From: Protopterus annectens
Taxonomy: Eukaryota; Chordata; Ceratodontiformes; Protopteridae
Assembly (NCBI RefSeq): GCF_019279795.1
Contig: NC_056731.1
Span: 860,984,499 to 861,048,498 of the forward strand
Length of the DNA stretch: 64,000 bases
Direction: 5' to 3'
The notes below the pieces were generated by a model. It did no database searches. It had not been told where the DNA came from and was given only the letters and a program-made list of their open reading frames with translations. This document shows positions 1-11,138 of the stretch, piece by piece (position 1 is the stretch's first letter; each line of letters starts with the position of its first letter). The position numbers and the translations under genes were made by a program.

Positions 1-282
1 CCGGGGCTATGGCCACTGGTACTGTTTTAAGGAGGTTTGCGTGACTGCATTCTCAGAACCTCCCAGATGATGTTCATAGGTTCATAGAAGGTTACTAGGC
101 TAATAGCCCTAGAGCCTTTACAAGCCTAGCCATGTTATACCCGTGTTCCCTAATTGACCTTGGTTAAATAGTCATTATTCGCAGAGCAAATCTGTGATCA
201 GCACCGGCTCCCCCTGTCCATGAGAGACATAGGTGCTACCCCCACCTTGAATTTATGGTTTTCCCATCCAATTGTGTAGGTT

Positions 283-3141
283 TCACTTGAATAAGGTTAT
301 TGAGGAGCTCTGCTTCATGTGAATTGAGAGTTTATTCCAGAGGAGTGGCAACCACTGGGAGATATATCTGTCGCTCCAGCATGTTCTGTTAATGTCACAG
401 GCTAGGTTGAGATCCCTGGAGTGAGTGACTCTTGTCCCATTTGATTTGCAGATGTGCAGCATTTCCATTAGGGCAGGGTTAGGGACTGCTCTGTAAGCCA
501 GGCACAAGTCATCTCTCAGTAGTCCGCTGAATACAGAGTACCATGACACAGCTTCAGTCTTTCCATGTTGGTTATGTGTTAGAGGCCGTGAATTTTATTG
601 GTGAGAAAACTCTGTGGTCTCTCCAGCTACTGCAGGTATCTGGTGAGGTACATGTAAAGAGAGCATTGTACTCTATTAGTGGTCTGATGAGAGTTGAGTA
701 TGGAGGAGTTATAACATCCTTAGTCTTGGATACAGTGCCCTAACTTATGAGATGTGCAATGTAAAAGGCTTTCCTTACCACTATGAACACATAGTGATCA
801 AAGTTTAGATTACTATCAACCTGTGTTCCCAAGTCTTGCACCACTGGGTTTGAGCTTAGGGGGGTGCTGTCAGTATTGTAATTTACAGGGACTTCCTCTT
901 TGCCAAAGGGGGTAATAATGCACTTTTTTGCATTTAGTTTTAGTCTGTGGCTTTGGCACCAGTCATTTCTCTGTGTTAGCTCCTTTTGTTATATGTTAAC
1001 ATCATTTGGGGACTCAGTGATAGCACTTAGTTTGCAATCATCAGAGAACTTGGTAAGCTAAAGGCCATTTACTTTCACCTGGCCTTCGAGGAATATATTA
1101 CAAACAATAGAGTGCCCAGCAGAGATCCTTATGGTACATCACTGGTAACTGGTCTACTGGTAGAGATGCAATCCTCAACTTGGGAAGTATGCATTCTAAC
1201 CATGAGCAATTTAGCAACCCATCTAGTGACGTATGGTTTAATCCCCAGCTGGGAGAGTTTGTCAATGATACCTGGGTGTGGGATTGTGTGAAAATCCTTG
1301 GCTAAGTCAATATAGGCAATATGTATTGTTTTGCCTTCATCGTATTGTTTTGCCTTCATCCAGGGCTTTAGTGACATTCTCGAAGAAGTCCACCAGGTTC
1401 AATAAGCATTATGTACCCGTACCGAAGCCAAACTTGGTCAGCTCACGAGTTTGAAGGTCACCTATGTCCTTGTTGATAAGGTCCATGATGATTTTTCCAT
1501 GGCCTTTCAGGTAAGACTGGTTAGGATTATGGGTCTGTATTTTCCAGGGTCAGTTGATGGATCCCCTTTGTGCAAGGAGATTACTGTTGCTGTTCTGCAC
1601 TATCCTGGAACAAAGCCAGTGCTCAGACTAAGGTTAAAGAGGGTTCTGCTAGGTCTTGTTTTAGATTGTTTAGTAAGTAGCTCAGGATGCTATCTGGTCC
1701 CATAGAGGCCATGTTTTTGGCACTGGAGAGTGTGGATATGATCTGCTCTTTGGAAATACTAGGTAGAGGACTAGTGCCAGTTATGCTTTGGGTATGGCTG
1801 GTGGGGACAGGGGGGTGAAGTTTGCACCAAATCTATCAGCTAGCAATTTGGCAATTTCCTCAGGTTCAGTATGAGAGGTACTGTCCACTTTAAGTTCTGC
1901 ACATAGTTGGGCATTCTCTTTTAGATTTTGGACATAGGTAAAGAATGCCTTATGATTATACTTAGCTCATACCTAGCTTTGGAGGACTTTACAAGATATC
2001 TGATTTGCTTGTTCAAGCTATGGAGGTGTTCTTTTTCTGCTGAGTAAGTTCACTCTTGTTCTTAAGACGTCATTTTCTTCCTTTTGTTATGTAACCTATT
2101 TATATTTGAGGATCACCAGGGTGGCCTGTTTTTTTGGGATGACCTGGTTTTGATACGGTCAGGTACAGCCATGTCTGTACAGTTGTTTAGGTGGTTATAA
2201 AGGGCATTTGTGTACTCCTCGCATAAGCGTCATTGTCGGCTGTGTTATTGGGGGGAGTTGAAACTTTTTATATCATAGTCTTGTAGGCTATAATTTGCTT
2301 TGGAGAAATTTTTCATTTTTTTTTTTTTTTGCTCCTTTGGGGGTGTCTGGTCTGATTTGTTACTTCAAACGAGACAGGTTTATGGTCTGACCTTAACAGG
2401 GAGAGCTTCACACAGGGAACATTGCAGTGACCTCCAATGTTGGTGAGTATTAAGTCTAGGACATTTGAGCCCCTTGTGGGGGTACAGACATGCTGTTCCC
2501 GGGCATTTGTATGGACAAAGGGCTAGCATGTTTGTGCTCATGTATGTCGGTGAGTCAATGGAAGGATAGTTGAAATCACCCATGACTAAAGTGTTTGGCT
2601 GTATAGTGATTGACTGTAGTAAGTCCAGGTAAGTGGTGTGCTTTTCTTGATTCATGGCGGGGGACCTGTAGCTAGCAATGATGTGGTAGGATGCTTTACC
2701 TATAGTTAGTTGGACCTGGAGTAGTTCGAGAGAGTCATACTGTTTAACCAGTCTTGATGTGTATTTGGCTTTAATGAAGATGGATACACCTCCCCCTTTG
2801 GTTCTTTCACACTCATTTTGGGGTCTGAAAATGTGGACGGCATTGTAGCCTTGCATGGCTGAGGTGCTGTCTGTGGCCTTAAACCATGTCTCAGTGACTG
2901 CACAGATGTCAGCATCTTCCAAGGTGAGGAGAGCTTCCAGGGACTGCAGTTTCCTGTTTAGGCTCCTAGTATTAAGCAGCATATCCTTGAGTTTGTCTCC
3001 AGTGGACTTTTTTACGTTGGAAATTTTATTTTGACATTGCCTAAAAAAGGCACTGTGGGACAGGCAAGCACCTTTGCCAATATCAGAAAGCCTAGAGGAG
3101 ACAGGGAAGACCATCTCTGGCAAAGCAGCATAGTTTGTCAA
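283..3141 (-). pseudogene. CR1-like ORF2 remnant: endonuclease plus reverse transcriptase
   Basis: Broken ORF2 that once nicked target DNA and reverse-transcribed the element's RNA. The endonuclease piece (3141-2380) keeps LLNTRSLNRK, the metal-site region ICAVTETWF and MGDFNYPSID, all typical of APE-type LINE endonucleases. The RT piece at 1377-1129 keeps the motif A region as IDLAKDFHTIPH, where intact relatives have DLAKAFDTIPH, so the catalytic aspartate position is damaged. The C-terminal piece (549-283) reads CDINRTCWSDRYISQ and aligns with the same region of the 14861 and 40081 copies. Many stops and frameshifts separate the pieces. It is not functional. Confidence 0.85.
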
Positions 3142-3179
3142 CCATGTCTTCTCAGGCTGACAGACAGTGGATCCCCCTA

Positions 3180-3805
3180 GATTGACACCAAAAGCTAAGC
3201 CAGTTGTTAAATCATTTTTGTCTATATTGTGGCATTATCCTGGGTGAAGGTAGAATGCTGCTTAGGGCTAGGGTCATACCTGCCTGGGACTTATAAGCTG
3301 AGAGTTCAGTCATGTCTCTCTTCATATAGTCCAGAGAGGTACAGTTCAAGTCATTCACCCCAACATGTACTATGACAGAGTCATAGCGGTAATTGTTGTT
3401 GAGTGACTTGAGTACATGCATGATCTGATGGATCCTGGCACCTGACAGGCAGCTGACAGTGACCCTCTCCTTGTCCAGCCTAGTAAGGGGGACATCTGTA
3501 TGTCTTACTATATAGTCACCTATGACCAGGACTTTTGGTTTTGAGGTGTTTTACCTTACTGGCTTATTTGCTGAGACACTGGTGTGCGTGTGTTTTTATG
3601 TGTAGTGGATTCTATTTGCTCTGCAGTGTGTGCAAGTGGTTTGCTGTTGGAAGGTCTCTGATCTCTTAGTAGGCTTCTGTTGAGTACTCCAAATATGTGA
3701 GTTTATGTGTTGTGACCTTGTTTTATGTGAGAGGTAATGTGTGTGTGTGCTGACAACCCATTTGATGTCCAGCCTGTTGTTATGAGAGAAAATTGATTCT
3801 CTCAC
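3180..3805 (-). pseudogene. CR1-like ORF1 remnant with SGNH-esterase domain
   Basis: The translation from about 3560 to 3212 reads VLVIGDYIVRHTDVPL, then CLSGARIHQI, then VIVHVGVNDL. This is the block layout of the SGNH/GDSL-type esterase domain found in ORF1 of many CR1 elements, where ORF1 is an RNA-binding, chaperone-like protein. The nucleophile serine of the GDS block appears as tyrosine (GDY), while the GxND block is intact. Poly-Gln/Thr-rich sequence at 3805-3596 may be the ORF1 linker. It lies directly upstream of ORF2 on the same strand. Frameshifts make it a pseudogene. Confidence 0.7.
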
Positions 3806-3840
3806 ATATTGTATTTGTTTGTTTTAGGAGTAAGTGGTTG

Positions 3841-4184
3841 TCAGTTTAAATAAGGCAATTACTACATTGCCACAGGAATCCCACATCAATCAGGCTGACT
3901 GGAGAAATGGTTGGAATCTGACAGTCCATTATGGAAGGTTTTTACCTTAACTACTACTGGGGAGTGGGCTAGTTTGACCAGATTTTGCTCTAGGATTAAC
4001 AAAGGGGCCTATTCTGTTGAAGGCTAGGGGTGAAAACTATGGCAATGCTTCTCAGTGCGCAACTGAATTTCTCACAATGCAGCAGGGAAGCTTGGGCGGG
4101 TTCACTAACATTTGTGCAGGAGAAAATTGTCTTTCAAGTCGTTTGCATCTGTACAGGGCACCAATGAACCCTAGTGAGCAGTGC
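3841..4184. other. Unassigned stretch between CR1 copy A and a SINE
   Basis: No recognisable coding or repeat family is seen. It could be the eroded 5' end of CR1 copy A. A short palindrome (GAGAGAAAATTGATTCTCTC) sits at about 3784-3803, just outside. Confidence 0.4.
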
Positions 4185-4200
4185 ACAGCTATGCACAAAT

Positions 4201-4432
4201 GTTGTTGTGTCTTTTGGCTTTTCCCGGTTAGGGGTCGCCACAGCGGAACTCCAGTCCGTTAATGATTGGTAGTAGATTTTTACGTGCCAAGTTGCCAGCC
4301 CTGACGCACAACCTTCAACGAAGGTACGCCCATTCACACATGTCTCCACACAGAAGACGCTTTAGCTGAGAATCGACCAGGACAACGTCTTACTGTGAGG
4401 CGGCAACGCTACCTCAGCACCACCACCGCAGT
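4201..4432 (-). mobile_element. V-type SINE (tail A), with 16-bp TSD
   Basis: Read on the minus strand it has a tRNA-like head (cctcacagtaagacg, then a degenerate B box), the motif cttctgtgtgga, and a 3' end gttccgctgtggcgaccc followed by aaccgggaaaagccaaaag. This closely resembles the HE1/DANA/Lun1 group of vertebrate V-SINEs. The 16-bp word at 4185-4200 (acagctatgcacaaat) recurs with one change at 4433-4448 and again at 4449-4464, marking the insertion boundaries. It encodes no protein; ORFs across it are chance. Confidence 0.88.
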
Positions 4433-4758
4433 ACAGCTATGCGCAAATACAGCTATGCGCAAATGCGAGGCTTAAACACAGGTGAAATTAAGCACTTTTA
4501 AGCTAAACTACCACTAGAAAAGCACACAATGAGCTTTCCTCCAGTAATCTCCAGCTCAGATGAGGCTCAGACTAGACACTTCTGCCACAAGGGTGCAGGC
4601 AGGGCCCTCCTAATGTAAGATGGCTGGAATAGTGCTCAAGTGTAACAATACAGGGTAGATTCAGAAGATCTGAATCTAGTCAATACTATGTACAAGCTAC
4701 TTAAAGCAACAGAACATCTTTTTTAAAGTGATAAAAGTACAGTAAAAATCAGCAAAAT

Positions 4759-5018
4759 GGTTTACTGTCATAATTCTGACGTGCATGTTGTCAACACCAC
4801 TGCAGTGAACCGCAGGGGGTCGAATGGTGACACTGTCGAATCTGACATTGTCGAAGTACAAATCTCACCCCTATCTCGACCCATGTTAAAGCCCGTTTGG
4901 AGGTCGAATTTGAGATATACTTTCGGCAATGTTGGAATTTGACATTGTCACTTTCGCACTTGGGAGTCGGAGATACCGGCATTCGACCGAATGCACTTCG
5001 GAATTATGATAGTAAACC
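4759..5018. mobile_element. Short non-autonomous DNA transposon (MITE) with terminal inverted repeats
   Basis: The two ends are inverted copies: GGTTTACTGTCATAATTC at 4759, and the reverse complement of GGTTTACTATCATAATTC ending at 5018. Similarity continues for about 27 bp with roughly three mismatches. The 260-bp interior has no ORF of note. It is unusually rich in CpG-containing words of the form TCGAAT and GACATTGTCGAA, repeated at irregular spacing, unlike the AT-rich flanks. No clear target duplication is visible, so the superfamily is unassigned. Confidence 0.65.
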
Positions 5019-5601
5019 CAGAAAAATTATAAAATACAGTCGGCAAAGAAAACTCGAAAAGTACTTGTTTTTTCTATTTAGGCAGTGAGTGCTTTGGATT
5101 TCAGTAGACTCTCTCCAGACCTGTGGCAAAAGTTGCCAAACGTTGAGCAGCTCCAGTTAGATGACCTGCAGTGGTACTGCCCTCTGTACAAACTGGCAAC
5201 TCTTTGAGCAGCAGATGTTAAAAATGAAATTTTAAATTTGCTGTTGGACAGAAATTTAATGTTTGGATCGTGTACTACAGAGGTGATGAAAGGGGCAATA
5301 TGATCAAGGGAATCTCCTAGGATTTGTCAGCCCTCTTTTTCCAAATTGTCCAAGGGATTTTCTATCTTGTTATCCAGTTTTGGCAAAAACAGGTTAAACA
5401 CCCTCAAGAAATTCAGGTAAACCTATGTTTAAGAATAAATGACAAGTGTGTTCCAAAGAGATGTCTCTAACCTCCCAAAGCTAAGGACAGTCCAGTTATC
5501 TGAATGACTGTTCAAGAGACCTTTTCCTACCCTGGTTCCTTTTTTCTTCCAGAAAGTCCAAATCTCATTTTTTTTACTTAGCAACAGATTGTTTCAGACA
5601 A

Positions 5602-6909
5602 ATGGGTTCTGAAAATCATTCATCAAGTTTAAAGATGGCAGTGGGAGGAAATTCCACCTTTCCAGGGGGTCAGTCCTCTTCCCCCAGATCAGACTGTTTT
5701 GTTTCCACCTGTTCTTTACCTCCCTATTCATCTCAACTTCAGATGTTTATTAAAGTTGTGTGTGTCTGGATCACATTATCAGTTGTCTGCCTTACCCTTT
5801 GGACTAACTGTATGGAAAGTGTTCACAAAGTATCTAGCTCCAGTTACAGCTTATTGCAGGCTAAATGGAATCCCTTTTCTTACTTACTTATCCACTTACT
5901 TATCTTTTCAGAGACATTTTCAACGTGTCAGAAATCTCTCTCTTCAGTCAGAGATCTCATACATAAGCTGAGATTTCAGTATCACATTCAAAAGTCTTTC
6001 TTGACTTCCTCAAGCAGGATTGTGTTCCTGAGATGAGAACTAGACAGATTAAAGAGCTTTTCATCCACAGGAAAAAAAAAACAGATCTTTATTTAGGTCT
6101 ATTTCTAAGGTTTTCCACTCAGACTTCAGTCACTGTAAGGGAATACCTCAGGATTTTGGGTCTCTTGACATCCATGTTTCTTATGATACCCCCTGGCAAG
6201 TCTTCACATGAGAAAGATACAGTGTATCTTAAATGTCTTTGGTGCCAGCATCAACACGCTTTATATTTTTAAATCCCAGTACTGTAGGTTATCAGAAAGA
6301 TTTTTTGGTGAAGACAACAGATGCCCTTGAACCCAGGTTTCTCCTACTCCTCCCTCCTGGCTCCAGATCAGTCAGTCACCACAGATGCTTCAGCCTTTGC
6401 GGGGGCCAATTTCAGGAGGGGAAAAAAGTGCAGGGGTATGGGACACCAAGGACAGACACAATTACATAAATATCAAGAAAATGCTTGGCCTAATCAAGGC
6501 ACTCAACTCTCTGAATCATCTTTAGTCCCGAGGACCTCTTCAAGTGGTTTCAGACATTACCACAGTCATTAATGAGGAAGAGGAAACCAGTTCATACCCA
6601 TTTTGTAGACTAGCTATGTTAGCTTGGGATATAGCTTCACAGCACAGTCTCACTCTACAGGCATCCTACATTCTGTCAGGGCAGGAACAGGTTTGACCCT
6701 CACAAATGGAAACTATATCAGGAGTCTTTCAAGATTTGTTCCATGTGTGGGGAGTTCCTCAAGCAGACCTTTTTGCTTCCGCTTTAAAGAATCAAATGTC
6801 AAGATTCTGTTCTAGGACTCATTTTAACAAGGCCTGGAAGACAGTTGCCTTTTCTTTTCTTTTCTTTGGACAAGAATGTTCTTGTATGCTTTTCCACCCT
6901 TTCCACTAA
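5602..6909 (+). pseudogene. DIRS RT/RNase H remnant (copy 1)
   Basis: At about 5750-5890 the translation reads SHYQLSALPFGLT followed by FTKYLAPVTAYCRLNGIPFL. This is the DIRS reverse transcriptase block ahead of the catalytic YLDD motif, which is lost here. At about 6355-6430 it reads QSVTTDASAFAGANF, the DIRS RNase H start that usually reads VTTDASxxGWGA. Farther on, FQDLFHVWGVPQADLFAS (about 6727-6780) is a conserved DIRS post-RNase H block. The pieces lie in different frames, so at least three frameshifts are present. Confidence 0.75.
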
Positions 6910-7479
6910 TATCCAGGGTACTTCTGAAGATTCATAAGGAATCCCCCAGATATTTGTGGTGATTCCCTTCTGGCCCCGGCAGCTATGGTTCTCCCTTCTT
7001 TCGGAAATGGCCAAGGGCAATTGCCACAAGCTTCTTCACAGACCAGATCTATTCACACACAAATAGAGGTGCTTGATACACTCTGACATCAGTCATCTTC
7101 ACCTGGACTGATAGGGTCTTGATTACTTTGAGGTAGCTGTTTACCAAGGACATGCAATAGATACTAATGGAGGCATGAAAGGCTGCTACTAGAAAATCGT
7201 ATATTAGCAAATGGAAAAGGTTTTCTGTTTGGAGCCAACAACATAACCATCATCCGGTCAGGTTGTTCTGGTTTTACAATATTTATATGAGTTACTATCA
7301 TATGACCTTTTGTTATTCTTCTGTCAAGGTTAATTTATCAGCCATTTCAGCATGTCTGCCCATGGATCCTCCTCTTTCAAGGCAGTCTCATGTCAAAATA
7401 TTCTTGAAAGGGGTTTTGCTTAAGAGGCCTCCAAGTAAACCAGTAGCCCTCCTTGGGATTTTAATTTTGTGTTACAGAA

Positions 7480-8026
7480 GCTAACACTTGTTCCATTTGA
7501 ACCAGCTAATCTGGCTGACTTGAAGTCCTTAATATGAAAAACATTTTTACTGATTGCTCTGACTCCTGCAAGAAGGGTGTCTGAGTTGTAAGCTCTTACA
7601 GTGAGTCAGCCCTATGTCATTTTCCATAGGGACAGGGTTTCTTTGAGGACCGCACTGTCTTTTTTGCCTAAAAAGGTATCCAAGTTTACTTTAAGCCAAA
7701 CTATCCATCTCCTTATTTTCTTTCCTGAACCGAAAAATGAGTGAGTACGGTACTCAGTACCTTGGATGTCCACAGACAACTCGGGTACTGTCTTGAGAGA
7801 TCAAAATTTTTCAGATCTTCAGATCAATTGTTCATTTCTTGTGAAGGTAAGAAGAAGGGACAACCTGAGTCAAAACAGACTATTTCCAAATGGTTGTTTA
7901 AGGCTATTACCTTTTGTTATGCTCAACATGACAAATCTATTCCAGGCAGGGCCAAGGCCCACTATTCTAGAAACTGCCACTTGACCCTCTGTGCATACAT
8001 TTATAAAGCACTATAAGTTTGATTCC
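7480..8026 (+). pseudogene. DIRS tyrosine recombinase remnant (copy 1)
   Basis: Recombinase domain that would integrate the circular DIRS cDNA. At 7765-7990 the translation reads LDVHRQLGYCLERSKFFR, then SKQTISKWLFKAI, then AHYSRN, which holds the HxxR catalytic motif. In another frame at about 8000-8026 the codons read FIKHYKFDS, matching the position of the catalytic tyrosine in this family. The residues therefore survive but the frame is broken. The upstream arm (7480-7740) is recognisable only in pieces, such as a degenerate 'DRTVFF' block. Confidence 0.75.
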
Positions 8027-8270
8027 TTCTCTAGGTTCAGATCAAGTTTGCTAGGGCCATTCTCCAGGAGTTTCTGGACTCTTCTCCTTCCACCTCCCAA
8101 ATGTAGCTTGCTGTGATAATCTACCCATATAGCTAAGGTTACTGCAGCAATGATGAATATGATGAACATTGTATAGTTGTGTAAGATGAGCTTACCATAA
8201 CAGAAGGTGTTAGAATGATGACTGCTGCAGTAGACACTCCCTCCCTCCATCTCTCTTGTTTTATTTTTGT

Positions 8271-9383
8271 TTTTTTTTTGTTTGTTTTTTTATGCCAGGG
8301 TGTGGACATTTATTTTTTGTTGTTTCTAGCATAGTCCTTTCAGGGCTTAGCCTCCCTATCTCTACTGGCAGAAAAGCTCTGAAGGGATTTGCATCTGAAC
8401 TGTGTCTTTTAGTCAGCTTAGCTTGAGCTGTTAAAATTTTGGCTCATGGATGGAGCCCTGAAGCTTTGAAAACTGGAAGTTTTTTATATCCTTGGCAGGG
8501 TATAACCTTTCCTTGTTACACAAAAAAGTGTTCACATGCATCTTTAAAAAAAAATCTACATTTAAAGATTGCTTCCGAATGCAGATGTCTAAAAGTACAC
8601 ACTACGCAGACATATTTACGGCATTTATATTTATGGGCTGGCAGAAAGCAGTTACGTCACTTTGGGTGTCCAGCTCTAATTATGCTGAGTTAACGTTGGT
8701 AAGTAGTTGTGTATAATTTATGTAACTGAAAACTCTCATATTAACAGTTTGGCAAAAAACTAGCCAACTAATCATTTGACTGTTTCACATCTTTAGATAT
8801 GATCTTTAAGAAATGTCAGTTTGTGAAAGATTAGATCATAGCATGTGTCAGAAATTATTTATAGGGAAGATGTAAATGAAATCTTCTTTTGAAAATTAAA
8901 TCAAGATTGCAAGCTAATACATCAGCATTTCCAAGAGCCGCAACTTCAACAGTACTGGTGACTTTGTAAATAGTAAAGTCTAAGTCAGAAATGACTTCCA
9001 TAATTATATTTCAAAAACACTCCAAATTTGAATGTGTCAGCTTGCAGTGTTTTTGAAGGATCTAAATGTGAAAGCAGTCACATTAAAAAAAAAAATGGAA
9101 ATACCCACATGTTAATCTCAGGTCTGAATATAAAATGCTAAGTGCTATTTTTGTCAGGGCTGCTGTCCTGTGGATTTCACCTGTCAAGATCATAGTCGAT
9201 CCAGTGCAAGTCACAGACTAACAAAATCATTACACCTTAATGCTTTTCTACATCTGTAGGGGCTCAATATATATGAAAATACTTATGCTTTGAAACTGCA
9301 TTTTGTAGTAGGACTAATGTGGGTATTGCCAGTATTTGTTCCTTAAGAAAGGCCTATTACAAAACTTTATTTTAGCAACTGTA
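8271..9383. other. Unassigned AT-rich DNA
   Basis: It starts with T-rich sequence (8262-8290), then shows no family I recognise and no convincing ORF. A local inverted repeat (tcaaaaacact at about 9009, agtgtttttga at about 9047) could form a small hairpin. Confidence 0.4.
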
Positions 9384-9393
9384 TTGGTGAAAT

Positions 9394-9573
9394 GTTCTTC
9401 TTTCGGCTTTTCCCGGTTAGGGGTCGGCACAGCGGAACTACGGTCCGCTAATGATTGGCAGTAGATTTTTACGGTGCCGAGGTGCCAGCCCGACACCCAA
9501 CCTTCAATGAAGGCACGTCCATTTACACATGTCTTTTGAACGCCACTTGACCACGGGGAGGACATGCAGACTC
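9394..9573 (-). mobile_element. V-type SINE (tail A), 5'-truncated, with TSD
   Basis: On the minus strand the 3' end reads gttccgctgtgccgaccc, then aaccgggaaaagccgaaag, as in the copies at 4201 and 10891. The body includes gagtctgcatgtcctccccgtgg. The tRNA-like head is missing, as expected for incomplete reverse transcription. The word ttggtgaaat at 9384-9393 recurs at 9574-9583 and is taken as the target-site duplication. Confidence 0.85.
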
Positions 9574-9583
9574 TTGGTGAAAT

Positions 9584-10872
9584 TACATAGTTAAAACACA
9601 TTTCAAGCACATTCATGAGCCAGGATTCATAGAACTTTGCTACAGTTTTGTCTGTGCAAGTTTTGCACAGTTAAGTGACACTGCATGGTGGCACAAGGAG
9701 GTGGTCGATATCTAGATGAAAACACAAAACATTTATGGGCAGCTAGCTGCACTCAAGAATACGTAAATGAGCTAGGCAGCAAGTATGCCAGTGGACTTAG
9801 CCATGCAGAGTAACTGTTCAGATAGACAAAATTGTACAGTGAAATGTAAGTAATCCACAGAGCAGATATCTACATAATTAAGTCCTGCAAGAAATAAAAC
9901 GTGAACTCAGCCTGCTGTATCTAAATATAGCTAGGATGCACGTTACTGTTTCCCTTGGCAGAAAGCAGCATGTGCAGCAGACAGTTAAGTAGTCATATAT
10001 TATGTGTAGTTGTATTGCTGTGGTGTCCATGTGTGTGGTCACCTGTTGGATTTATAAAAGGAAAGCAAAGAGGTGTACAGGAAATTAGGAGAAAAGAACA
10101 AATAGAAGGTCATACAAAAGGACAGCGTATGTGATTATGTATGATGGAGAAGGAGAGAAAACCTTTTTTTCAGGGTTCGGGTCCAATTTTTGTAGAAATA
10201 TAAGAAGAGGGAAAATGGGAAAAGAAATTTGAGGTATGAAAGGGGATTTGATATTATGCAGGGGCAGATAGACAAACAAACTAGAGCAGAAAAACAGCAG
10301 GAGAGGGGAGACATTAGGGGCACAGAGGCAGTAGGTAAGCAAATGGTGATAGGGAGGGTTGGACAATGTACAGAGGAAGGGACTTGACACTAGAGGAAGG
10401 AAGCACATTTGGCTGGGGATATGGTGGGGTACTAGTATCTACCTGTTATTGTGGTCCCAGCCAAGGGGGACATTGCAGGGACTTCCACCACATGATAAAT
10501 CAGGATGGTCAGTGGAATGGGCCACACCTTACTGTGGTGACTCAATGACTGCAACCACTGTTCAAGTGAATCTGCTCATTGCTTCAAGAGGCACTCCATT
10601 CCGGCCATATATATACTCATTGTTCACTCTACAATAGCCTCCACCAGCTGTGACTGGGCCACCTCAGGCAACACAAGCAGGCTGCTTGCCAGTGTAGAAC
10701 CAACACCCCCCCTCCAGTGAGACATTCCCAGCCTCATCACCCATATGAAACTCATGGAAAACCTCAGCAGGGGTTGGACACAGCAGAGGCGCATGCAAGA
10801 GCAAATCTATCATTTAGACCTGCAGTAAGGAGGCAATAAGTGTGAGCATAGCTTAAGTGAATAAATCCTATT
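9584..10872. other. Unassigned DNA with a purine-rich block
   Basis: The stretch at about 10085-10400 is strongly purine-rich on the plus strand (agaaaag and gagggag runs). That explains the apparent 107-codon minus-strand ORF there, which has a low-complexity Leu/Phe/Pro/Ser composition. Nothing else is recognised. Confidence 0.4.
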
Positions 10873-10890
10873 ACTGGAATGAATAATGTA

Positions 10891-11120
10891 CCCGCGGTAG
10901 TGGTGCTGCGGTAGAGTTGTCACCTCACAGCAAGATGTTGTCCCATTCGATTCTCAGCTAGAGCGTCTTCTGTGTGGAGGCATGCGTGAATGGGCATGCC
11001 TTCATTGAAGGTTTGCGTCAAGGCTGGTAACTCGGCACGTAAAAATCCACTAGCAAACATTAGCGGACCGGAGTTCCGCTGTGGCGACCCCTAACTGGGA
11101 TAAGCCAAAAAGACACAACA
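10891..11120 (+). mobile_element. V-type SINE (tail A), full length, 18-bp TSD
   Basis: The head cccgcggtagtggtgctgcg, then cacctcacagcaagatgttg and a B-box-like attcgattctc, is tRNA-derived. It is followed by cgtcttctgtgtgga and ends gttccgctgtggcgaccc, then aactgggataagccaaaaag. The 18-bp duplication actggaatgaataatgta at 10873-10890 recurs with one mismatch at 11121-11138, so both ends are precise. It is transcribed by RNA polymerase III in principle (A and B boxes) and depends on a partner LINE for movement. Confidence 0.92.
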
Positions 11121-11138
11121 ACTGGAATGAAGAATGTA

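Larger units (their letters stand above)
73..3840 (-). mobile_element. CR1-like LINE, copy A, degraded, near full length
   Basis: An old non-LTR retrotransposon read on the minus strand. In order it has an ORF1 esterase-like domain (about 3560-3212), an endonuclease (3141-2500), reverse transcriptase fragments (about 2100-1100) and a C-terminal region (549-283). It ends in a 3' tail at 73-135 that contains TAGCCTAGT-like and CTATGAA-type words. The same tail ends the copies at 14743, 19490 and 39945. The reading frame is broken by many stops and shifts, so this is the oldest CR1 copy here. The 5' limit near 3840 is where recognisable similarity stops and is approximate. The assignment to CR1 rather than another jockey-group clade rests on the esterase ORF1 and the RT wording. 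Confidence 0.85.
5080..8270 (+). mobile_element. DIRS-type tyrosine-recombinase retrotransposon, copy 1, degraded
   Basis: The layout is gag-like (about 5220-5290, EILNLLLDRNLMFG), reverse transcriptase (5600-5990), RNase H (6340-6560) with a downstream domain (6700-6900), and tyrosine recombinase (7480-8026), all on the plus strand. The 3' end at 8150-8215 (gatgaacattgtatagttgtgtaag, then gaaggtgttagaatg) matches the end of copy 2 at 33800-33860. DIRS elements integrate by a tyrosine recombinase and lack an aspartate integrase, so no DDE domain is expected. Stops and frameshifts run throughout. The 5' end is approximate. Confidence 0.8.

Noticed and set aside
10085-10408. 107-codon minus-strand ORF rich in Leu, Phe, Pro and Ser
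   Set aside because: It arises from a purine-rich plus-strand tract; no domain or repeat homology is visible.
10891-11120. tRNA gene suggested by A- and B-box-like sequences
   Set aside because: No cloverleaf can be drawn; the boxes belong to tRNA-derived SINE heads with target duplications.
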